Origin: Membranipora membranacea | Lineage: Eukaryota > Bryozoa > Gymnolaemata > Cheilostomatida > Membraniporidae | Length of the DNA: 64,000 bases | NCBI GenBank assembly: GCA_914767715.1 | Contig: OU612066.1 | Location: 8,439,001 to 8,503,000, forward strand | Direction of reading: 5' to 3' | Shown: positions 1-10,193 of the stretch, in pieces | Position numbering within the stretch: position 1 is the first letter of the stretch | Layout: each line of letters opens with the position of its first letter | Translations under genes and position numbers: made by a program | The notes under the pieces: generated by a model | Databases searched by the model: none | What the model was told of the DNA's origin: nothing | What the model saw: the letters and a program-made list of their open reading frames with translations, nothing else

Positions 1-609
1 ATTCACATTAAATGGTTTGACTAATGAAAACTGTTTTGATGGTATGGTCAGAATGTGTTTTCGTGGTATGAGAGCTCCAAATGATTCAATCATTCATATA
101 TAAGCAAACTTGAGACTCTTGATCACCCATATCCATACTTATCTGGAGTCGGATCTATAAGAAAAAAAAACAACAAAAATAAGAATATATAATCAAAATA
201 CTATCATAGCAGTTGAGTGGGATAATGTCAAGAATTATCAGGTCACAAAAGCTAGTTACAACCCAGTACAACGATTGGAACAATTAGCTACAAGTATATT
301 GGAAGTGTTCCAAAATTCAGGCAAACTGAATCAAAGTTGTCTTTTTACCGAACCTCCCAAACACACAGCCACCATATTGATCCATTGCCCGTCAGTGCTT
401 GTCAACAAGCGTAATCTGATGCAATTAAGAGATTAAGTTTGTTGGCATATCAAAGCAGTGTCTTAAATAATAATAAGTTCCCAGAGCAAGTTGGGCAATT
501 AGGAGCTAAATTTAGATTATAATATTGTATTCTTTCATGCATTAAGTATTATTCCAGAGATAGTAATCATTTGTAGGCTAGCAAGCAAGTCTGATAATTT
601 TGATATTTA
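1..609. other. No gene seen; 3' flank of the first SR gene
   Basis: AT-rich DNA downstream of the stop of the SR gene. An AATAAA on the minus strand overlaps that stop (611-606) and could serve as its polyadenylation signal. A plus-strand open stretch of about 33 codons runs from base 2 to about 103. It is too short and too unlike known families to call. Confidence 0.5.
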
Positions 610-2552
610 TTAACTGTCAAGCAAATGAAACTAGCGAATTGCAAAAAATGATAGAATTGTAGAAATAAGTCTGACCTTCTGCGAGGAGACCTACTCCTGC
701 TTCGTGAGTAGCTTCTCCTTCTATCACGGCCACCACCTCCAGATCCATAGCTGAATAATACAAGACAAAAACCATTATAGATACTAGGTCACTATGCTAG
801 AAAGTCTTACTTCAGCGCTCAGCTCAACATGCTCTTTCTCATCGCTATGATTTTATCAGATAAAAGCACGCTTTTGCCATAATTTACAGCCCGGAGGCAT
901 AGCACACATCTTCCTGTGAAGAGAGACTTTAAAAGATGAGTCTAACTGCTACACTACACACAACCATTATCATACTTGACCATTTGTAGCTCCAGAGACG
1001 TCGCCGCTGTCAACAAACCTGTTGGGAGGGTGATACACAACAGTGATGTGTGGTGGTAAAATATGCAGATCACATAGTGATGATAACTATGCATGGAGGC
1101 TTAGGTAAGAAGCAAGCAGTTGAGTTGTGGCGACCCTGCTGGGACTGGCCCAGATGTTGTGGCATTGGAGATCAACTTGAAGGAGCCTATGAGCAGCGCA
1201 GGCCTTGAAGGACGATTTGGAGAAGAACAGCTGTGAAGTGAAGACACTTTGCAGCAATTAACTATTCATTTCATGGTGTGAAGTGGCCGAAACTTAGACG
1301 CTTTGAGATGGAAGCACTTTGAGGAGTACCATTGGGAGAAACGTAACGCTTTCGGCTAGCCGACCAACTGACAAACTGGCAGCAGATGAAATCTACCAGT
1401 GCAGATGTAAATTTGGAGAGCCCAGGGCGATTGAGATACACAAACATTGATGTAAGCAACCTGAAAGTATGATAATACTTTGGTTATTATGTGGACAAAA
1501 AAAGAACTTTATCCTGCCAAGTTCATACATTTCAACACCCAATAAATACAATAATATAGGATTCTCTCATACAACTTTTTTTCATGCCTGTAGTGAAGTC
1601 ACATCATTACAATCTTAATTGTTACCTATTGATAATTGATGCAATTTATTAATATCTTACCTGTCTCGTCCACCATATCTGCCGCCTCCTCCTCCTCCAC
1701 CGCCACCATTCCTGCAGTCTACAGCTATGTGACCTGGCTCTCCACACTTGTAGCAGTTTCCTCCTCTGCCACCACCGCCTCCTCTATATCCTCCTCTGCC
1801 ACCACCTCCGTACGAGTCATAACGAGGTGGTCCTCTGCCCCCAAATCCACCACCACGACCACCGCCTCGCTTACGCCCAGATGCTGCTTCTACTCTAATA
1901 CGACCTCCGAATCGACTCCTGTTAGATAGAAAGGGTTGCAAATGTACAACGTCAAACACAATGTTACAGCTAATCGGGCGATGTTTTTATACTTGATTGA
2001 AAGGAAACCAAGAGATATATAATGTCAGGCCTAATGTCAAAGGGAAGACGCACATCATATGTTTTGAGTACACTACTCACTGTCCATCCATGTCTTTTAT
2101 TGCATCCTGGGCATCTCTTGGGTCAGCATACTCAACAAAGGCGAAACCTGGAGGATTTCTTGCAACCCACACTTTCTTAATGCTACAAAATAGATTTAAA
2201 AATTTGTTCACATATGTTTGCAGCAATTGAAATGAATAAGTGGAGTGGATGACGTATAAAATAAGGTTACCTAAATTAATTTACAAAAGAAAAATACATG
2301 AAATCAGAAAGTCAGCAGAAACCAATCACAAGCTTCAATCTACAAGCAAAAAATATTGATTTCCTAGCAATGACAACTCCAAAACTATTCGTACCTTCCA
2401 AATGAACGGAACTCATGGTCAATGTCATTCTCGCTGATGTCCCTTGGGAGATCACCAACATAAACTTTACACGCTATGTCTTCATCATCACGGCGACCGC
2501 CACCACTGCTTCCTCTTCTGTAATCATCTCCTCCTCGGTAATCCACAGACAT
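610..2552 (-). CDS. SR splicing factor, SRSF7-like (copy 1, Gly-rich)
   Basis: Coding exons (minus strand): 2552-2395, 2182-2081, 1918-1661, 750-676, 613-610. They sum to 597 bases, 198 residues plus stop, with phase 2 at every junction. An N-terminal RRM carries RNP2 (VYVGDL, about 30-35) and RNP1 (PGFAFVEY, about 64-71). A Gly/Arg-rich linker contains a CCHC zinc knuckle of the form CX2CX4HX4C at 142-155. The protein ends in a short RS tail (about 174-198). RRM, CCHC knuckle and RS domain in this order is the SRSF7 arrangement; such proteins act in the nucleus in splice-site choice and mRNA export. The linker is richer in glycine than in the neighbouring copy. The last exon is inferred: it supplies only the end of a Ser codon and TAA after a 62-base intron, so the C-terminus is less certain than the rest. 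The start is the ATG just before the Gly/Asp-rich leader; an in-frame ATG 15 codons upstream would add a hydrophobic stretch and is not favoured. Confidence 0.92.
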
Positions 2553-4484
2553 GGTAATGGCTGTGAATTCAAAATACAAAAATATCACAATGCTCACTCA
2601 AAATCACAATTATCATGCGCTATATATAAATCTTTGCTGGTATGCGGCGAACAGTTATCACATAGCAGGCTACTGAGTGATTGGGAAAACTCAATGAACA
2701 AGAGAGTAGGAATTAATAGTTAAATAATCTCCCCGGACCCCTTACATTACAACAAAGTACAATCCTTCCCAAATTTCATGGTCAGTCTATGCTAAGATGA
2801 TGATGAAGGCCTGCTACTTATTTTTCTACTGATTGAACCTGATAAAATGAAATAAGTCAAAATAATCAAGTGTTCGTTTCAAATCAATCAATGAATGAAT
2901 GACCAAAAGAGGTTAATTAAACTAAAAGAAGCAGTGAATTGTGTGATGATATTAACTTTGTGATTGTCAGAATCTGGTTGGTTCATTGTACATGTTTTAA
3001 GTAAAGGCCTGACCAAGAAGAAGGAAGCAGTGGAGGATTGGTTGGCAAATTCTCAAGTTTACGTTGAATGAATGATTAACATTTATTTACTTCTAATTTT
3101 TTCAATTCAAATTTAATCAATCATTCTTCTTTCTTCATTGGATTGATTGACTGAGTCATAGGACTGCCGCATTTCCTGACTTTGGGCTTGGTGTGGGTAC
3201 CCACACCAAGCCCAAGATATGCGGCAGTCCTATCTATCTTGAGTATGGACTGAGTCGACTCATCAATAATTTGAAACGGGAAATTCAGAGGAAACTGCAA
3301 TTCTTCTGTCCCTTCTTTGAACTCACCAGAGTAAGATGTATTTTACCACAAGTTCCTACTTGATAGCAAGTGTTCAGTGACAGATTTCCCTGCTTAATCT
3401 GTGGACAGTGAACAAAGCTGATAGCTTGCTGAAATTTCCAAGATGGAGATGTTGCCTGAAAGAACACCGCTTAGGTCGCAAATAATATTTATTATCTCCC
3501 TTAATTTAAAATAGTAGGACAACTCCACATCTTAGCCCTTTCTGCAGACAAGCTGTTTTATTCAATGAGTAGTAACTAGTAACTTGTTTTAATTAATGTA
3601 TTGAAATGAGGTTCATGAAGAATATAGACCAGCGGAACATTGTATCATAAGAAGCATCAAATATAAAGTAGAAATAGACATCCTTGAGCACGAACTGAAT
3701 CACTGTTGACGTTATTATAAGTCTAGGTAATCCATCAGTGGTGGAGGTCAATTTCCAACAAACTAGAAACAAAATCAGTGCAGTTGGTGAGAGGATGAGC
3801 ACGTAAATCACTCAAAACAGATAGATAACACAATCCCTTTCCATTTGAAAACAATGGTCTCTAGATACATGAGAAAGGCTACAAGGCAATCTGCAATAGG
3901 TTCTATAGTCTCTGGTATGACCATAAATTTGTTCCGTTCATATAATAGTAAAGTTTACAAAAATATTTATCAATTTCTTGCTTTGTCTTTCACTGGGACA
4001 CAACAAAATTACTGTATAATTCATGTATTCAACAAACTCAGAGAACTTAGAAGAGTTGGTTATCATCTACAGCTAGCTGCAGAATTAATCAGGACAACCT
4101 AGTGTCTCAAACATTGTCCATGTGTCCAACAGAAATATACCAAATCCAAACAATTTGTTACGGGTAAGTGGTGAATAATTTTATTTCATAGGAATAAATT
4201 GAAGAGTTTGATGGCGTCCATAGTCATTTTTATACAAGGAAATAACAGCAACTACAATTTAATCTGAGAGCGTGCTGAGAGATACTAAGATGACAGGCAG
4301 AGAATTCTACATGAGCAATAAAATATACAGATTTTTTCTCCATAAATAATCAACCAAATTGAAAAAAACACATCTATTTTATGTGAGAATACTTATGGTA
4401 GGTGTTACAAAAAATAATGTACATTGAAATAAGTATATATGGCTTCCACACACATGTGCGGAATCAGCAGTGTCGCCCTCAGCC
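2553..4484. other. Intergenic region between the two SR genes
   Basis: No convincing exon on either strand. It should hold the promoter of the downstream SR gene and the 3' UTR of the upstream one. A strong hairpin lies at 3160-3232. The other open stretches are AT-rich and resemble no protein I know. Confidence 0.5.
3160..3232. repeat. Palindromic hairpin flanked by TA, MITE-like
   Basis: Outer arms (3160-3173 and 3219-3232) are exact reverse complements. An inner 34-base perfect palindrome (3182-3215) is centred between 3198 and 3199, with a short asymmetric internal loop between inner and outer arms. Both ends sit at TA, which would fit a Tc1/mariner-type miniature element. No coding capacity. 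Confidence 0.7.
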
Positions 4485-7124
4485 TTACGATCTGGATCGG
4501 GATCGGCTGAAACAGACAAAACAATCATCATTTAGAATCTGAACATTGCATTAGTATAGTTAGTTCTGGGATAAAATAATGGATGGTATTCGAAAGCAGC
4601 ATTTTAACTGAATCAGTACCAGATTCAGTGATGGGCCAATTATCAAATAATATATTGAACAAGTTCTCAGCTTGGAGTACAGCCATATGATGGCAGTGAC
4701 ATAGGAGTAGTATATGATTAGAAAGGACCGCAGACATATGAACACAAACATATTGATAAGAAGGACCATCGGATATATCGCTGTCTTACCTCGCGCTCCT
4801 GGAGTCACCCCTTGCACCCCCTCTGCCTCTGGATCCCCCTCTGCCCCTTGATCCGCCCCTGGATCGGCTCCTGCTTGGGCTTCTACTTCTAGAGTAGCTT
4901 CTCCTTCTGTCGCGTCCAGGTGGACTTCTTCTGCGTGGTGATCGAGATCTGAAATAATGGAAAATAAGGAGAATGAAATTTTTATACGACGTGGTCTGAA
5001 AAATATATCGATTTGGTATTGATTATTTGCTAGCAGGGCTAATTTACAGAGTTGGTTAGCAGTATTTAACACTTTTAGGAGTTGAAAAAATTGAGACTGT
5101 AAGTATGGTCTTCAATAGGAATAATCATATCAGCCATGAGTGACTACCGGCCAGTTTTTAATGCCTTGTCGGCCAATAGAAGTGAGCTGAAACAAAACAA
5201 TATTTGATTACAGCTACAACTAAACCTCAACCATGCATTTGTTACCTTCCCAGCTAAGACTGCTGTTTGTGTTGGACAACAATATCAAATGTAGCAGAGT
5301 AGAGGGTGGCTGGATGGTTGAATCTAGATGGTCAAGTCGATAATGGTGCAATACAAAACATGTCGTGATGGATTGCAAAGTAAGTATGGATGGTTCTAGA
5401 CGGGTCCAGCTGAAATCTGGTGCCGTCTCAGCAGGGCTGACTTGACTGCTGATCGCTGCCTATCGCTATCACGATGAGAGCGATGTGGGCTGGCGGCTCA
5501 TTGTTGAGAGCGATGGTTGGGTCATGAAGATCATTCTAGTTGATCAGCAGGGATGAGCAGGGTTGGGTCAAATTTTCGGTTGACTCAAAAGTGGTATCAG
5601 GAAGAAGTCTAGTAGTTTCAGTTGAATCAAGAATTTGGGTAACCTTAATCTGAAAACATTATACATAAAATGTTAAAACTCGAAAGAGAACTTTTGCCGT
5701 CATACTCAACTGTACAATCAATATTCAATGCACAATTTTCAAACATTTTAGGCAGTCACCTGCGATTAAATATCCCAACAAAGCAGCAAAAGATATCACA
5801 ATTTAAAATACAGGAAAGCCTGGAGAAAATGGTGACATAATGTGTTCACAACAAAAAGCTATCATGAGAGGCGCCAAAAGAGTCCCTACTGCGATTATAA
5901 CACTAACAGCAGTAATAACTTACCTTGATCTACCGCCCCCTCGACCACCACTACCGCCTCCTCCGCTCTTACAGTCATACGCATAGTGTCCTTCTTCTCC
6001 ACACTTATAGCATTTATCTCTGGGGTCAAAAGCTCGACCCCGACTTGGCCCTCGGTATGAGTCATACCTGGGAGGTCCTCGACTGTCTCTACTATCTCTG
6101 CTGTCTCTACCTCCATCACGCTCCCAAGGCTTCACTCTACGCTTCCCTGAGGATGGTTCTACTCGGATTCTATCACCAAATTTATGCCTACAACAAATTC
6201 AGATAAACATTACATATGAACGCACATATGAAGTCTCCATGCATCAACATGTGAGATTGTTGTGAATGGTTTGCCCTAACGTTTTTTGAAAAGGTTTCGA
6301 GACAGTTTTGCTCACAATTATAGAAATTATGAACAATATATAAACAAAAACATTACGATTGTGTATTTATCTGATGCCTATGACCACATTTTAGGGTCAC
6401 TCTCAAGCCATCCGAGCGATCAATTGATCTATGCTATATCAACATCAGTCTATATCCCTACTAAGACAATATTTCACTCCAGTTTGTAACATACTTTCCA
6501 TCCAATTCATTAATGGCATCGTCAGCATCTCGAGGGTCTTTGAACTCCACAAAGGCAAAACCTGGAGGGTTTCTAGCAACCCATACTTTCTCCAAACTGG
6601 AAAATAGAAATAGACAATCGTGATCAAATGACAAGTATTGTGGTGACTGCAGGCAGGGAATTGATATTTAACAAGTATAAAAACAGGATTCTAGAGAACA
6701 AGCACCGGTGACCAGTGTTAGCTAGAAGACTCATCAAGCCTCAATTAGGCCTACAGTTGATTGATCAATATATACTACTACAGCAAAGGAGGGAAAACCA
6801 ATGAGGCATCTGAAAGCCCTCTATATGTAGTCAACAGGGGTATACTCCCTGTGACGACGGTTGATATAAAAAGTTGTTTTGATGGAGCTTTGTTGTCAAA
6901 ATCATCATAATGATTTTAATGATCATGAAGGCAGGTTTTTTGACCTGTGGAAAGCCAATCCTCCTTTCAAAGATTACTTATACCAGGGAGGACTTGTACC
7001 AAGGACTCCTTGCTTATACTTACGCTCCAAATTTCTCAAATTCAATTTCTAGTTCTCTTTCTGTAAGATCACGAGGCAAGTTACCGACATAAACTTTACA
7101 GTCAAGATCTCCACCACGCGACAT
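4485..7124 (-). CDS. SR splicing factor, SRSF7-like (copy 2)
   Basis: Coding exons (minus strand): 7124-7024, 6596-6495, 6187-5924, 4948-4790, 4506-4485. They sum to 648 bases, 215 residues plus stop, with phase 2 at all junctions, as in the paralogue downstream. The RRM has RNP2 (VYVGNL, 11-16) and RNP1 (PGFAFVEF, 45-52). The CCHC zinc knuckle at 127-140 (CYKC...GHYAYDC) is very close to the vertebrate SRSF7 knuckle as I recall it. The RS tail (about 156-215) mixes RS, SRSP and RGG-like runs and ends SRSRS before TAA. The start ATG lies close to the RRM, as is usual for SRSF3/7. It is expected to bind exonic enhancers in the nucleus and to be regulated by phosphorylation of the RS tail (family knowledge). 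A possible in-frame cassette exon lies in the fourth intron. Confidence 0.94.
5148..5186 (-). other. Possible 39-base cassette exon in SR copy 2
   Basis: A polypyrimidine stretch and CAG precede 39 bases followed by GTAGTC. The length is a multiple of three and the frame is open in the required phase (2 to 2), so inclusion would add 13 residues before the RS tail. The donor is weak and nothing else supports it. Confidence 0.2.
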
Positions 7125-8843
7125 CTCTGCCTTGTTGGTAGCTTAGTTTTGGATTCGCTAACAGTCCTATAAATACAGAATATAAAATTCATTCAAGCCA
7201 CAAGTCTAAGAGCCTTTTAATCATGTATACTGTACTGTGACCTGTAGTCTGTAGTAGGCCTAACAACAGTTTGGCAAGAAGAAAAAACAAAGCAAAGTCT
7301 TGAAGAACATTCAGACTCTGTGTCACCTGACTCAGTGACTAGACCAGTGTATAACAAGAAGTTTTTTCACATACATTCATAATAACATACATACAGAGTA
7401 GAGTGTGTGTCTATATTTTTTGGTTGGTTATGATTGTTGTGCCCTGCTGTTACCTGTGTGTATGATAATGTATAGTAACTCATTGGTATTACTAGTCTCA
7501 CCTGTAGTGAGACTAGAAAGGCTGTCTGGGTTCTAGACATCCTCCCCAGGCTTAGAAAGTCTAAGAGGCTAAGCCCAACGTCGTCAGTCATGGAATGGAG
7601 GTATGGATGGATGGATGGATATAGATTGACTGTCTATTACTATACCCTCGGGCCTCATAGTAGTCATAGCTATTATATATTTGTGGAAAGCTTACCTCAG
7701 CAAAGATATGTGAACTATCCTGATTTGGTTTGTATATGTGATCCAAGATGCTTTATTACTAGGAAGTGGTGCGTTTTGCTGGTTAAACTTCCAGTAGTGT
7801 ACTCTTCTTTACTATCTTTTCCTACTTCCCTCCAAACAATATGGCCGACTATTGGAACAGGGGAGAAAATTTATAGCAATCCCAGCAGATTGCAAGTTGT
7901 CCCCTCTTTCTTCACACAAGCTTTTAGAGAGAATATAGAATGTTGAACGACGAATGTATTGGATAAAGCTGGAGAACCTGTTCCATTGATATGTATAGAG
8001 TGAACTAGTTAATTGATATATATGCAAAACTTTTAATGTCAGACGATGTGATAATGATGGTTTGGCTGAGAAAGCGTTTCTTATTCTGCTTGATGCGCAC
8101 AAGCATTTGTTGCAACAATAAGACCGATTCAATTTTATCATAAATATATTGTGTCATATCAAGCAACTTCAACAATTCTTGGTCAAAATAGTATGGAAAC
8201 CTCCTACGCTCTACATTCGAAATGCTACAGTGCAAATATGGGTGATACGTAAATCAAACATTTCTGAGATATAATAAAACAAACATGATGATACATTATT
8301 ACTGTTAGATAGCTAAAAGATTATTATTGTGGACGGAGTATGTAGAATAGCTATATACGTAGTAAATCAAATTACCAGCTCACTGAGTAGTAAAAGTAAA
8401 TTCCTTACAATGAGTGTAAATCGTATTCACTGTTTGCTTGAATTAAAGCGAAAATCACAGAAAGGTGTAAAAGGCGGGAAAATAGTGGTCGTCACATCTA
8501 GTTGTTCACAATAAACGTCACGAAAATAACAGGCACTAAAGTACAGAGGTTGTGATTTTCAGAGATCATGTTGTGTTAGCACTCGATGCAATAAATATAG
8601 AGTCGACACAGTGACATATTATAAACCTTTTGTTCAGGTACAATAATTGAATGATCCAAATAATTTGCGCTGGACGGGATTGTAGAGTATTAAATGTAAA
8701 ACACAGTATTATATTGGCATTGTGGCACTATATTAATCACAATAAGCTTTGTATCAAAAATCAATTCTCCTGGAATCTTAAAGTTTAGTTCTTGCCAAAC
8801 TAACATAAAATGTATTTCTTCAGCTTTATCAGGAATTCTCAGC
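7125..8843. other. Intergenic region, 5' of SR copy 2 and 3' of the coiled-coil gene
   Basis: No supported exon. A TATTTATA-containing tract followed by AG near 7160-7170 may mark a 5' UTR acceptor or a core promoter of SR copy 2; the sequence does not decide. A short GGAT microsatellite is at about 7602-7621. The 118-codon plus-strand open frame at 7590-7946 has no recognisable domain and no support. Confidence 0.4.
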
Positions 8844-10193
8844 TCATCGAGGGAAGGTGCTGTTAAGAGCATATCTTGTAGGCGGATACTGAGCTGCCTT
8901 CAGGTCATCGTATGACCTCTCTAATCCAAGTATCTCCTGAAAAAAATGAAATCAATGTACTCAAAATATTGTTCGTTTTTATCTTAAAAGTTGGTGTCAG
9001 GATAGAAAAGGTAAAAAGTTGGCAGCAACAGAAAACCTCAATTTATTCATAAAAAAACTGATTTTGATGATTTTACATTTGTAAGAGTTGTGTCACCCTG
9101 TAATATGTGGAGACAACTTTTAATATATGTCCATGCTGTATCATAAGTTTGGCTATGTTCATACAATGTAAACAGTTTTACTCACAGTATCAGACTGATA
9201 CATGTTGTATACTAACTCATACCTTTGTTTGGCAGTTGAGGGAATTTTGTAAGTCGTTGACCTCTCTCATTTTCTGCGTGAGCATGGCCTGATTTCTGGT
9301 AGCTCTCTCATCTGCCAGCCTCGCTTTGAGTTCAGCCAGGCGTACCTTCTGCTCCAGGCTGTCCATACCCTAAAAACCAATAAATTATTTATTTTGATAT
9401 TGAAGGAAATGACTAAATAATGTTATCATGTGTTACTAAAATGTACTGTTTTTGTATCAGATTGTACACACATTTCAAGAAAGTTAAAGCATGTCTATAT
9501 ATATGCATTGCTGAGTAATCTATAATTTTATACTAGTTGAGTGGAAACAATCAGATACTTGCAAAAAAAGTTAGATGGTCATGCTCATTATCGGTTTCGG
9601 TTACTACACCAAATAAACTGCTCTTCAACTAAGATACAATAACTACAAACTCACCCCTCGTGACATGTTACTGATATCAGGGGTGGAGTTAGCCAGGGGG
9701 TTATTAGCTCTATATCTGAATGGTGAGCCAGCTCTGATGTGTTTGAGTCTGTCTTGTACACTCTGCATGCTTTGAGCTGCGCTGGCTTCATGTGGATCTG
9801 ACATGGCTGGCTGGTTATACTCAGGGCTGCTATGTCCATTCATGTACTCTTGGTTATGGCCATTCAACTGTAAATTAGAAAAAAAATAGCATTGGATGCA
9901 TGAACAAATCAAAACAAGTAGCATTTACGCCGCGTAGATTAAAAAAATAGCTGATCTATCATTATCACTTTTACTTGGTTATCCCAGACCATATATGGCC
10001 AAGAGCCCTGGATGGGTGAATACCATCTGCCTTACACTTAGTGATTGCAACCATATTATGTACAAGCCCAAAATATAATGTACCACTGCATATTATAATA
10101 ATATTGACAGCGCTACTTACAGAGTTATATGAACTGGATAAGGATTTCCTGAGAGCTTTCTCAGATGCTTTTCTCTCCATCTTTACCTGGTAC
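8844..10193 (-). other. Coiled-coil gene: exons 34-37, tail
   Basis: Exons: 10193-10121, 9867-9655, 9369-9223, 8936-8844. Exon 34 is a basic helix (MERKASEKALRKSL). Exon 35 is Ser/Asn/Pro-rich and carries RYR followed by a second STPDIS motif. Exon 36 returns to coiled coil (EQKVRLAELKARLADER). Exon 37 ends in a short segment with SYDDL and PPTRY before TGA. No polyadenylation signal was identified with confidence. Confidence 0.85.

Noticed and set aside
2-103. Open plus-strand stretch of 33 codons at the window edge, possible last exon of a gene
   Set aside because: Too short, no recognisable motif, no acceptor visible; such a length is expected by chance.
955-1004. Possible 31-base alternative exon in SR copy 1 (minus strand)
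   Set aside because: Splice borders are acceptable, but it would cause a frameshift and nothing else supports it; the case is weaker than for the cassette in copy 2.
1636-1929. Ser/Thr-rich plus-strand reading frame
   Set aside because: It is the antisense of the Gly/Arg-rich exon of the SR gene; its composition follows from GGN codons read backwards.
7590-7946. 118-codon plus-strand frame
   Set aside because: No domain, unusual composition, no neighbouring splice sites forming a gene model.
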